Assembly (NCBI GenBank): GCA_028711355.1
Contig: JAQTSL010000012.1
Coordinates: 1-24,447, forward strand
DNA: 24,447 nucleotides
Origin: Rhodoferax sp.
GTDB taxonomy: Bacteria > Pseudomonadota > Gammaproteobacteria > Burkholderiales > Burkholderiaceae_C
Reading direction: 5' to 3'
A program made the translations under genes and the position numbers. Under the pieces are notes generated by a model. That model made no database searches, had not been told where the DNA came from, and was given only the letters and a program-made list of their open reading frames with translations. This document shows, one piece after another, positions 16,636 through 24,447 of the stretch. How positions within the stretch are numbered: the first letter of the stretch is position 1; each line of letters starts with the position of its first letter.

Positions 16636-19600
16636 ATGTTTCCTTTCGGTATGGCTTCGCATGGCTCTTTCAAGCGCCAGATCATCCTGACTTTCGTGGT
16701 GGGGTTCTTTGTGTTGGCCACCACGTTTGCCGTTTACCTTGTGAGGAGCGAGAGAGCAAGCCTGTATCGGGATAGCGGCAACGCAACGACAGGCCTGGCG
16801 CAATCGCTTGCGGTCAGTTCGCTTTCCTGGGTGCTGGCCAACGATGTCGTTGGATTGCAGGAAGTCGTACAGTCATTCCGCGACTATCCGGAATTGCGCT
16901 ATGCAATGATCATCTCGCCGACTGGGCGGGTGATGGCGCACAGTGACGCGGCGAAAGTCGGGCAATTTCTTGCCGACGAGCAAAGCCTAGCACTTGTCAA
17001 AACAGCGCTTGCAAGCCGGGTGTTGCGGGACGACGCGTTCGTCAGCGATGTTGCGGTGCCGATCGCGATGGGCAAGCGGCATGTCGGTTGGGCCAGGATC
17101 GGTTTGGGCAGGGAAGGCGTTGCCGAAAATTTGCGCAAAATGATTTGGAACGTCACGTTCTTCGTCTTGTTGGCCACCGCCCTGTCACTCCTGGCTGCCG
17201 CACTGGTCGTGTACCGGCTGGGACGGCGTATCGGGTCGCTGGTGACAGTGGCAAAGGAAGTACAGGCCGGCAATTTCGCCACCCGCGTAGCGGGTATCCA
17301 TGGCAACGATGAGATTGTCCGTCTTGCGGATAGTCTGAACTTGATGCTGGATGAACTGTCGCACAACGAAAAGAAGTTGCGCGCCTCGTCGCTTTATACG
17401 CGCAGCCTGATCGAGGCGAGTCTGGACCCACTGGTCACCATCAGTCCTGATGGCAAAATCACCGACGTGAATTTGGCGACCGAGACAGCGACAGGAAGGA
17501 GTCGAGACGAGTTGGTCGGTACTGATTTCTCAAATTACTTTACCGAACCCGCCAAGGCGCGTGCAGGTTACCAGCAAGTCTTTGCGCAAGGAACGGTCAC
17601 TGACTATCAACTAGCCATCCGTCATCGGGATGGTCATAGTACCGCGGTCTTGTACAACGCCAGCGTCTATCGCAACGAGGCCGGGGAAGTACAAGGGGTG
17701 TTGGCCGCCGCCCGTGATATCAGCGCGCAGCAGCGCGCCGCATTGGTCAAGGCGCAGCTTGCCGCCATTGTCGAATCGTCAAGCGACGCAATCATCGGCA
17801 AATCTCTGGACGGAACTATCATCAGTTGGAACAAGGGTGCCGAGATGATTTACGGATATCCTGCCGCTGAAATCATCGGTCAACCGGTTACAAAGCTCGC
17901 AGCTCCCGCACTCCATGCTGAGATATCCCGACTCCTGAAGAATGTGTGTGATGGTGATGTCGTCATCAACGATGTGACGCAACGAATCCGCAAGGATGGA
18001 ACACCGATCCACGTGGCGCTTACTCTGTCGCCCATTCGCGACGCATTGGGCCATATCAGCGGTGTCTCTACCATCGCGCGCGACATTACCGAGCGCATGC
18101 GGGCAGATGAGATGCTCAGGCAAAACGAAACGAGATACCGAACGCTGATCCAAAACATCCAGGCTGCGGTTGTTGTGCATGGCGCGGACACGCAGATAGT
18201 CGTGTCGAACTCTATGGCGCAGGACATTCTCGGTCTGTCGGAAGATCAGCTATTGGGGAAGATGTCGATCGATCCGGCTTGGCACTTCTTCTGCGAAGAC
18301 GGCAAAGTCGCTAGGCTCGACGAATATCCGGTCAATCGTGTCCTGGCTTCACACCATGCGCTCAGGGACGTGGTTCTTGGTGTGCATCGCCCCGGTCAGG
18401 AGAATGATGTGTGGGTGCTGGTGAATGCCGATCCGGTTTTCGGCAAAGACGGTTCGATCATCCAGGTCATCGTCACCTTTATTGACATCACCCAACGCAA
18501 GCAGGTGGAAGAGAACTTGAAACGGATGAACGAGCGTTTCTCCCTGGCTGCCCGGGCGGCCCGCCTGGGCGTTTGGGACTGGAACCTGCAGAAAAACGAA
18601 CTGGTCTGGGATGACAGGATGTATGAACTGTACGGCGTAAAGCGGGAAGACTTTGCCGGAGCCTATGAAGCATGGCGGCAGGGAATACATCCGGACGACC
18701 GCGAGGCCAGCGACGAAATCTCCAAGCAGGCACAGCGCGGAGAGCGCGAATACGACACCGAATTCCGTGTGGTGTGGCCGGATGGCAGCATCCACTGTCT
18801 CAAAGCCTACGGGCAGTTTGTGAGAGATGCCGATGGCAAACCGTTGCGCATGACAGGCATCAACTTCGATATCACCCAACTCAAGCTGGCGGAAGAAGAG
18901 TTGCGAACCAGCGAACAGCGTTTCCGCATGGCACAGGCCATAGGTCATATCGGCAACTGGGAATACAACGTCAAGACCACCCAGTTCTGGGGATCAGATG
19001 AAGCGAAACGCATATACGGGTTCGACCCGGCACGGTCCGATTTTTCGACCGAGGAGGTGGAGAAATGCATTGCGGATCAGGAGCGTGTCCATCAGGCACT
19101 GGTCGATCTGATCGAGAGAAGCCAACCCTACGATCTGGAATTCGAGATACTCCCAAGGGGGACGTCTGCGCCGAAGATCATCTCTTCTGTTGCCGAAGTG
19201 AAACGGGACGAGAACGGCAATCCGGAAGTGGTCATGGGCGTCATCCAGGACATCACGACACGCAAACTTGCCCAGCAGGCGCTTCGGCGTAGCGAACATG
19301 GTCTGGCCGAGGCGCAGCGCGTTGCGCATCTGGGCAACTGGGAACTTGATCTCGTGAAGAACGAGTTGACCTGGTCGGACGAGATATTCCGTATCTTTGA
19401 AATCGACCAGAACAAATTTGGCGCCACCTACGAAGCTTTCCTGAACGCGATCCATCCAGAGGATCGTGATATGGTGAACAAAGCCTACACCGACTCGTTA
19501 AAGAGCAAGGTGCCTTACGACATTGAGCACCGCTTGCTGATGCCGGATGGGCGCGTCAAATATATCAATGAAAAGTGTGAGACGTATTACGGGGCAGAAG

Positions 19601-22074
19601 GCAAGCCGTCCCATTCCTTTGGCACCGTGCATGACATCACTGATCGCATATTGGACCAGCAGTCGTTGTTGCAACTGAATCGGGAACTGCGTGCCATCAG
19701 CAATTGCAACCAGATTCTGTTGCGCTCCGAAAACGAACAATCTCTACTTGCTGGAATCTGCCGCATTGTTTGCGACGAGGCTGGTTACTGCATGGCCTGG
19801 GTGGGGTATCCGGAAAACGACGAGGCCAAAACTATCCGTCCTATTGCCTGGTCTGGAGTCGAGGAAGGCTACTTGGCACAGGACGGGATGACCTGGGCTG
19901 ATACGGAACGCGGGCGCGGCCCCTGCGGCGTCGCCCTGCGCAGTGGACAGAGCGCCGCGATCCAGGATTTCGACACGGACCCCACTGCGGCCCCCTGGCG
20001 CGATGCCGCCTTGCGGCTCGGCTACCGCTCCAACCTTGCTCTACCCCTCAAGGACGAGAGCGCAAAAACATTCGGCACTCTCGCCATCTACTCCACCACC
20101 CCCAACGCCTTTACGCCGGATGAAATGCGGCTGTTGGAAGAGCTGGCGGGAGATCTCTCCTTCGGCATCGTGGCCCTGCGAACCCGCGCCGAACGCAAGC
20201 AGGCGGAGGAGGCACTACAGGCGAGCGAAGTGCGGTACTCGTCTCTGTTCAGAATCCTCTCTTCCGGTGTGGTGGTGACCGACGATGCCGGGCAGATCGT
20301 GGACGCCAATCCCGCCGCCGAACACATCCTGGGCCTGACCCGATCCGAGGCGGTCGAACGCACCTTCGATTCACCTGCCTGGTCCATCGTTCGACCGGAC
20401 GGCACGCCGATGCCCGCGGACGAGTACGCGAGCGTGCGGGCCATGCACGAAGGCCGGACCGTGGACAACGTGGAGATGGGCATCCTGCAGCCTGACGGCA
20501 CGTTGCGATGGCTGCTGACCGCCGCCAGCCCGGTTCTGGCTAAACGGCTTGGCGTCTGCATCATCTTCACCGACATCACCGAGCGCAAGAGGGAGCAGAC
20601 TGAGCTGGAGCGCTACCGCGATCACCTCGAACATCTGGTGCAAGAGCGCACGGTGGAGTTGCAAGCGGCCCGTGATACAGCCGAGGCCGCCAACCGCGCC
20701 AAGAGCGTCTTTCTCTCCAACATGTCGCACGAGTTGCGCACCCCGCTCAACGCCATTCTCGGCTTTGCCGAATTGATGGAGCATGACGACGCCATTGCGC
20801 AGCCCCAAAAACGCAATCTCGCCACCATCAATCGCAGCGGTCGCCATTTGCTGACCCTGATCAACGACATCCTGGATCTCTCCAAGATCGAGGCCGGACG
20901 GCTGACCACGCAGAGTCAAGCCTGTGACTTGCATGAACTCATTGAAACCATTGCCGAGGCCATGGAACTGCGCGCGCGCCAGAAAGGGCTGGAGCTCAAC
21001 CTGCATGTGGCCGATGACTTGCCCCGATTCATCAGCACCGACCCCGGCAAGCTGCGCCAGATACTGATCAATCTGCTGTCCAATGCGGTCAAGTTCACGG
21101 TTCACGGTGGCATCGATCTCGATGTCAGTGCGGCAGATTGGGACCGCCAATCGACGCGGCTGACGCTGATCGTCGTTGTGCGCGACACGGGCGTGGGCAT
21201 GACCGACGACGAACTCAGTCACATCTTCCAGCCCTTCTACCAAGCCGAGCATGGCATTCGCTCGGGCGAGGGAACGGGCTTGGGCCTGACCATTGCGCGG
21301 CAGTTCGCGCAACTCCTGGGTGGCGGGTTGACGGCGGCGAGCATGGTGGACAAGGGCTCCGCATTTACCCTGCGCCTGCCGGTCGATGTAGCCGAGACGA
21401 TGGTTGCGTTGCCGCCCCACCGCCGCGTGGTCGCACTGGCGCAGGGGCAGGCTCAGCGGCGAATACTGGTGGTCGAAGACAAGGAAGACAACCAACTCTT
21501 GCTGACCCAATTGCTGCAGCAAGTTGGCCTGGAAACCCGCATCGCGGCCAACGGCAAGGAGGCGCTCGATGCCTTTGAGGCCTGGCACCCGCATTTCATC
21601 TGGATGGACATGCGCATGCCGGTCATGGACGGGTACGAAGCCACCCGGCGCATCCGCGCACTGCCCGGCGGCCACGAGGTGAAGATCGCGGCCCTCACCG
21701 CCAGCGCGTTCCGCGAGGATCGCGGTGCCATCCTCGCGGCCGGTTGTGACGATGTGCTCTCCAAGCCGCTTGATGAGGAACAGTTGTTTTCTGCCATGGA
21801 ACGATTGCTGGGGTTGCATTACCGCTATGCGGAGCCGTCAACCGTATCCGTTGCGGCCCCGGCCAGCGGCGCTGACCTGACCCGCCTGCCGACGGATTTG
21901 CGCCAGGAACTCAGCCGTGCGGCCCAAACCCTGGACGAAGAATCCACCCAACGCGCCATTGAACGCGTGCGTGCAATCGACGCCCGCCTGGCCGGTGAAC
22001 TCGAAGAATGGGCCCGGGACTACCGCTATGATCGAATTGTTACCCTGTGCGAGGGTGCGCAAGGTTTGCCATGA
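16636..22074 (+). CDS. Giant multi-PAS hybrid sensor histidine kinase HK2
   Basis: This 1812-residue inner-membrane kinase is ordered as TM1 (about 16-36), a periplasmic Cache-like domain (about 37-168, with SPTGRVMAHSD), TM2 (about 172-193), HAMP (about 195-245), PAS domains starting near 253, 377, 501, 635, 763 and 890, GAF (about 1015-1190), a seventh PAS (from about 1201), a coiled linker, HisKA with His1365, HATPase_c, receiver with Asp1658 and a helical tail. PAS4 to PAS6 are of the PAS_3 type (GVWDWN, GNWEYN, GNWELD; IHPDDR/IHPEDR). The transmitter is nearly identical to HK1. GAGAG precedes the ATG. It lies nine bases after the PhnD-like gene and overlaps the HD-GYP regulator as ATGA, so these three probably form one pathway. 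Confidence 0.95.
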   Translation: MFPFGMASHGSFKRQIILTFVVGFFVLATTFAVYLVRSERASLYRDSGNATTGLAQSLAVSSLSWVLANDVVGLQEVVQSFRDYPELRYAMIISPTGRVMAHSDAAKVGQFLADEQSLALVKTALASRVLRDDAFVSDVAVPIAMGKRHVGWARIGLGREGVAENLRKMIWNVTFFVLLATALSLLAAALVVYRLGRRIGSLVTVAKEVQAGNFATRVAGIHGNDEIVRLADSLNLMLDELSHNEKKLRASSLYTRSLIEASLDPLVTISPDGKITDVNLATETATGRSRDELVGTDFSNYFTEPAKARAGYQQVFAQGTVTDYQLAIRHRDGHSTAVLYNASVYRNEAGEVQGVLAAARDISAQQRAALVKAQLAAIVESSSDAIIGKSLDGTIISWNKGAEMIYGYPAAEIIGQPVTKLAAPALHAEISRLLKNVCDGDVVINDVTQRIRKDGTPIHVALTLSPIRDALGHISGVSTIARDITERMRADEMLRQNETRYRTLIQNIQAAVVVHGADTQIVVSNSMAQDILGLSEDQLLGKMSIDPAWHFFCEDGKVARLDEYPVNRVLASHHALRDVVLGVHRPGQENDVWVLVNADPVFGKDGSIIQVIVTFIDITQRKQVEENLKRMNERFSLAARAARLGVWDWNLQKNELVWDDRMYELYGVKREDFAGAYEAWRQGIHPDDREASDEISKQAQRGEREYDTEFRVVWPDGSIHCLKAYGQFVRDADGKPLRMTGINFDITQLKLAEEELRTSEQRFRMAQAIGHIGNWEYNVKTTQFWGSDEAKRIYGFDPARSDFSTEEVEKCIADQERVHQALVDLIERSQPYDLEFEILPRGTSAPKIISSVAEVKRDENGNPEVVMGVIQDITTRKLAQQALRRSEHGLAEAQRVAHLGNWELDLVKNELTWSDEIFRIFEIDQNKFGATYEAFLNAIHPEDRDMVNKAYTDSLKSKVPYDIEHRLLMPDGRVKYINEKCETYYGAEGKPSHSFGTVHDITDRILDQQSLLQLNRELRAISNCNQILLRSENEQSLLAGICRIVCDEAGYCMAWVGYPENDEAKTIRPIAWSGVEEGYLAQDGMTWADTERGRGPCGVALRSGQSAAIQDFDTDPTAAPWRDAALRLGYRSNLALPLKDESAKTFGTLAIYSTTPNAFTPDEMRLLEELAGDLSFGIVALRTRAERKQAEEALQASEVRYSSLFRILSSGVVVTDDAGQIVDANPAAEHILGLTRSEAVERTFDSPAWSIVRPDGTPMPADEYASVRAMHEGRTVDNVEMGILQPDGTLRWLLTAASPVLAKRLGVCIIFTDITERKREQTELERYRDHLEHLVQERTVELQAARDTAEAANRAKSVFLSNMSHELRTPLNAILGFAELMEHDDAIAQPQKRNLATINRSGRHLLTLINDILDLSKIEAGRLTTQSQACDLHELIETIAEAMELRARQKGLELNLHVADDLPRFISTDPGKLRQILINLLSNAVKFTVHGGIDLDVSAADWDRQSTRLTLIVVVRDTGVGMTDDELSHIFQPFYQAEHGIRSGEGTGLGLTIARQFAQLLGGGLTAASMVDKGSAFTLRLPVDVAETMVALPPHRRVVALAQGQAQRRILVVEDKEDNQLLLTQLLQQVGLETRIAANGKEALDAFEAWHPHFIWMDMRMPVMDGYEATRRIRALPGGHEVKIAALTASAFREDRGAILAAGCDDVLSKPLDEEQLFSAMERLLGLHYRYAEPSTVSVAAPASGADLTRLPTDLRQELSRAAQTLDEESTQRAIERVRAIDARLAGELEEWARDYRYDRIVTLCEGAQGLP

Positions 22075-22273
22075 ACAACAGCATTGACAACGGCCAAGGC
22101 AGCATCGTCATCGTTGATGACAACCCGAACAACCTGCAGGTGCTCAGCGGCATACTGCAACAGGCGGGGTTCAAGGCGCGCCCGGCGCTGAGCGGCGAAA
22201 TCGCGCTGCGTGCCATTGCCGCCAGCGCGCCGGATCTGGTTCTCCTGGACATCCGTATGCCGGGCATGGACGG
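20680..22273 (+). repeat. Direct repeat, copy B: kinase core to receiver
   Basis: The 1594-base partner of copy A (13843-15426), about 6.84 kb downstream in the same orientation. It covers the HK2 transmitter and the first 68 codons of the HD-GYP regulator. The central stretch matching 14021-15079 is identical; base differences sit near both ends. Recombination between copies would remove the chimera, the PhnD-like gene and all HK2 sensor domains. Confidence 0.95.
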
Positions 22274-23144
22274 TTATGAAACCTGTAGGCACCTCAAGGC
22301 CGACGCGGCGACCCGCGACATCCCGGTGATCTTCATCAGCGCCCTGACCGAGACCGCCGACAAGCTGGCGGCCTTTCGTGCTGGCGGCGTGGACTATGTG
22401 TCCAAGCCCTTTCAAGCCGAGGAAGTCCTGGCGCGGGTACGCACGCACCTGCAACTTCGCCACATGCAACGCCAACTGGAAAGCCAGGTGGCAGAGCGCA
22501 CCAACGAGCTGCGCGTCACCTGTGACGCCCTGCGCGAGAGCCAGGGCCAATATCGACGCATACTGGAGCAGACCATCCAGGCGATCGCTTTCACCATCGA
22601 GAAACGCGACCCCTACACCGCTGGACACCAGGCGCGCGTCGCAGAACTCGCCGTCGCCATAGCGCAGAAATTGGGCCTGCCGCCGGATCAGATTGACGGC
22701 ATACGCTTAGGTGGAATGATCCATGACTTGGGCAAGATCAGCGTGCCGGCCGAGATTTTGAGCCGCCCAGGCCGACTCACAGGAATCGAGTTGATGCTGG
22801 TCAAAAGCCATTCAGAGGTAGGAGCCGACATCCTGCGCCAGGTGGAGTTCCCCTGGCCGGTGATGGACATGATCCTGCAACACCACGAGCGCCTGGATGG
22901 CAGTGGTTACCCCAAGGGGCTACGTGGTGACGCAATTCTGCTGGAGGCCCGCATTATCGCCGTGGCCGATGTGGTGGAGGCCATGGCCTCGCACCGCCCC
23001 TATCGGGCCGCCCTGGGCATCGACAAGGCGCTGGACGAGATTCGCGCTGGTGCGGGTCGCCTCTACGATCCAGATGTCTGCCGCGTTTGCCTGCGCCTGT
23101 TTGAAACTGAAGGCTATCTTTTGTCACCTTTGCTCAGCAGTTGA
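22071..23144 (+). CDS. REC-HD-GYP response regulator, probable c-di-GMP phosphodiesterase
   Basis: This 357-residue RpfG-type protein has an intact receiver (1-125; Asp17, phosphoacceptor Asp60, Ser90, Lys112), a coiled linker (about 130-160) and an HD-GYP domain (about 165-350). Catalytic features are present: AGHQARV (His186), MIHDLGKI (His218-Asp219), KSHSEVGADIL (His247), HHERLDGSGYPKGL (271-284, GYP at 279-281). The family hydrolyses cyclic di-GMP, lowering its level and shifting cells toward motility. The ATG at 22071 overlaps the HK2 stop as ATGA and follows AAGG by six bases; an upstream in-frame start at 22047 is unlikely. It is the only intact output of the operon and the natural partner of HK2, and possibly of HK1. 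Confidence 0.95.
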   Translation: MNNSIDNGQGSIVIVDDNPNNLQVLSGILQQAGFKARPALSGEIALRAIAASAPDLVLLDIRMPGMDGYETCRHLKADAATRDIPVIFISALTETADKLAAFRAGGVDYVSKPFQAEEVLARVRTHLQLRHMQRQLESQVAERTNELRVTCDALRESQGQYRRILEQTIQAIAFTIEKRDPYTAGHQARVAELAVAIAQKLGLPPDQIDGIRLGGMIHDLGKISVPAEILSRPGRLTGIELMLVKSHSEVGADILRQVEFPWPVMDMILQHHERLDGSGYPKGLRGDAILLEARIIAVADVVEAMASHRPYRAALGIDKALDEIRAGAGRLYDPDVCRVCLRLFETEGYLLSPLLSS

Positions 23145-23192
23145 TCCTGTCCTGAAATCAAGGGTGGCAAGCAGCCCGGCGCGTGATTTGGT

Positions 23193-23245
23193 CCCAAAAC
23201 CGCATGCGCCTGACCCAGTCGCCCTGCCGTGCGTAGCGGTTTTCC
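23193..23245 (+). repeat. Interspersed hairpin repeat, copy 3; possible operon terminator
   Basis: This is the most complete copy: CCCAAAACCGCATGCGCC, core TGACCCAGTCGCC, then CCGTGCGTAGCGGTTTTCC. The arms AAAACCGC and GCGGTTTT pair perfectly (eight bases) around a loop of about 33 bases that can pair further (TGCGC with GTGCG). It lies about 50 bases after the HD-GYP stop, where a terminator is expected, although the T run is only four bases. Confidence 0.6.
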
Positions 23246-23287
23246 AAGGTCACACCTCACTTTGAATCGCTCCCCAATTTAGGCATC

Positions 23288-23350
23288 CAGCTCCTCGATC
23301 TACATCCAGTCGCCGGTGGCATGGCGACCGGTTTCAAGGGCGAAAGTCAC
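23288..23350 (-). pseudogene. Possible prfC 5'-end remnant with internal deletion
   Basis: Read on the minus strand from the GTG at 23350, this encodes VTFALET, then GRHATGDWM, a TAG stop, and IEELDA. Intact prfC begins VTYASET and has RHATSDWMEIE at residues 50-60. The two matching blocks are in the right order and strand, with about 42 codons missing between them. DNA identity is high in both blocks, including bases just before the start codon. It looks like a small degraded duplicate, but the match is short. Confidence 0.5.
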
Positions 23351-23428
23351 AGATTTTTCTCGGGGCCAGATGCACCGGCTTGGGTGCCTGGGGTGCTGTA
23401 GCCTGCAAAGGCTTGGCAGCAGAAGAGT

Positions 23429-23456
23429 TTGAACGGATTTTAATTGGTGCTAAATT
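23429..23456 (+). promoter_or_regulatory. Candidate sigma-70 promoter for pgm
   Basis: TTGAAC (23429-23434) and TAAATT (23451-23456) are separated by 16 bases, each matching four of six consensus positions, about 35 bases before the pgm ATG. The match is weak. Confidence 0.3.
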
Positions 23457-23490
23457 GCGGCCAACGCATCAGCTTGAGCTTCTTGACAAC

Positions 23491-24447
23491 ATGGCTATCC
23501 ACACCCACCCCACTCAGCCCTTTGATGGTCAACGTCCGGGTACTTCCGGCCTGCGCAAGAAGGTGACCGTTTTCCAGCAGCCGCGCTATCTTGATAACTT
23601 TGTCCAGTCCTTGCTCGATGTGCTGGGCGGCCTGGACGGCGCGGGTCAGGTTGGGGCCGCGCTGCGCGGCAAGACGCTGGTGCTGGGCGGCGATGGGCGC
23701 TTTTTCAACCGCGCTGCGGTACAGACCATTTTGAAACTGGCTGCGGCCAACGGCGTGGCGCAGGTGCTGCTGGGGCAGGGTGGCATTTTGTCCACCCCGG
23801 CGGTCAGCGCGGTGATCCGAACCCGGCAGGCGTTTGGCGGCATCATCCTCTCAGCCAGCCACAACCCGGGTGGGCCAGATGGCGACTTTGGCATCAAATA
23901 CAACGCCAGCAACGGCGGTCCGGCCAATGAGGCGCTGACTGAGGCGGTCTATGCCCGCAGCCGGGTGCTGACGCGCCTGTGTATCAGCGACGCACCCGAC
24001 ATCGACATCGATACGCTAGGCACACGCTGCGTCGAGCAAATGCAGGTGCAGGTGATCGACCCGGTGGCCGACTACGCCGCGCTAATGCGCAGCCTGTTTG
24101 ACTTTGACTTGTTGCGCGCCATGTTCAGGCGCGGTTTTAGCGTGCGCGTGGATGCCATGAACGCCGTCGGCGGCCCGTATGCCAAGGCCCTTCTGGAAGG
24201 CGAACTGGGTGCGCCCGCAGGCAGCGTGGTCAACGCCCAACCGCTGGAAGACTTTGGCGGCTTGCACCCCGACCCGAACCCGGTCAACGCCGAAGACCTG
24301 ATCGCACACATGAGTGCTGTGGATGCGCCCGACTTTGGCGCCGCGATGGACGGCGACGCCGACCGCAACATGGTACTGGGGCGCAACTTTGTGGTGTCGC
24401 CCTCAGACAGCCTGGCGCTGATGACGGCGCACGCCAAGTTGATTCCG
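23491..24447 (+). CDS. pgm: Phosphoglucomutase, PGM1-type (partial)
   Basis: This enzyme interconverts glucose 1-phosphate and glucose 6-phosphate, linking glycogen and sugar-nucleotide synthesis to glycolysis. The 319 visible codons cover domain I and most of domain II of an alpha-D-phosphohexomutase: GTSGLRKKV near the N-terminus (substrate loop), phosphoserine loop ILSASHNPGG (Ser123), GDFGIKYNASNGGPA and metal-binding DGDADR (Asp287, Asp289, Asp291). The GGPDGDFGIKYN and FGGLHPDPNPVNAEDL segments are characteristic of the PGM1-like group rather than the E. coli Pgm or PgcA types. The frame runs off the window; family length near 545 suggests about 225 residues are missing. The ATG at 23491 has no clear ribosome site. 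Confidence 0.94.
   Translation, partial: MAIHTHPTQPFDGQRPGTSGLRKKVTVFQQPRYLDNFVQSLLDVLGGLDGAGQVGAALRGKTLVLGGDGRFFNRAAVQTILKLAAANGVAQVLLGQGGILSTPAVSAVIRTRQAFGGIILSASHNPGGPDGDFGIKYNASNGGPANEALTEAVYARSRVLTRLCISDAPDIDIDTLGTRCVEQMQVQVIDPVADYAALMRSLFDFDLLRAMFRRGFSVRVDAMNAVGGPYAKALLEGELGAPAGSVVNAQPLEDFGGLHPDPNPVNAEDLIAHMSAVDAPDFGAAMDGDADRNMVLGRNFVVSPSDSLALMTAHAKLIP

Larger units (their letters stand above)
23145..23490. other. Intergenic region before pgm
   Basis: About 345 bases between the HD-GYP gene and pgm. It contains hairpin repeat copy 3, a possible prfC 5' remnant on the minus strand and a weak candidate promoter for pgm. No credible gene is seen in the remainder. Confidence 0.6.

Noticed and set aside
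1..24447. CRISPR arrays, tRNA or rRNA genes, phage or insertion-sequence genes
   Set aside because: No regularly spaced repeats, cloverleaf-like sequences, transposase or phage proteins could be found by eye on either strand.

Overview
The window is about 24 kb of GC-rich, gene-dense DNA. Codon use, the lnt-corC pair, an ABC-free PhnD-like binding protein and the general gene content suggest a betaproteobacterium, probably Comamonadaceae-like (Rhodoferax and relatives). That placement is an inference from gene families, not from a marker gene.

Layout. Positions 1-12251 are almost entirely minus-strand housekeeping and accessory genes: a membrane-anchored Sel1-repeat protein (cut by the window edge) behind a coiled-coil protein (1-1097); the envelope group GNAT-corC-lnt (4705 down to 1447); a compact five-gene run HAD phosphatase - MFS transporter - DUF2721 membrane protein - cNMP/CBS/DUF294 signalling protein - gloC-type glyoxalase II (9920 down to 4780); then a parDE toxin-antitoxin pair directly ahead of prfC (12251 down to 10035). 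Positions 12252-12849 hold no convincing gene but carry inverted repeats.

From 12850 to 23144 five overlapping or nearly abutting plus-strand genes form one signalling operon: hybrid kinase HK1 with a Cache-like sensor; a short chimeric response regulator; a PhnD-like periplasmic lipoprotein; a giant 1812-residue hybrid kinase HK2 (Cache-like, HAMP, seven PAS, GAF, HisKA, HATPase, REC); and a REC-HD-GYP response regulator. HK1 and HK2 share a directly repeated 1.6 kb segment covering the kinase core, receiver, C-tail and the start of the following regulator, with 1059 bp in its middle strictly identical. The first regulator was broken inside its receiver and fused in frame to a fragment of an unrelated kinase ATPase domain. 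The likely logic is that two different sensors (one paired with a binding protein) drive the same transmitter, with only one intact c-di-GMP phosphodiesterase output. This module is the most unusual part of the window.

After it lies an intergenic stretch (23145-23490) with a hairpin repeat also found near 1400 and 12430 and an apparent remnant of the prfC 5' end, followed by the 5' part of a PGM1-type phosphoglucomutase that runs off the end. No rRNA, tRNA, CRISPR array or intact insertion sequence was seen.
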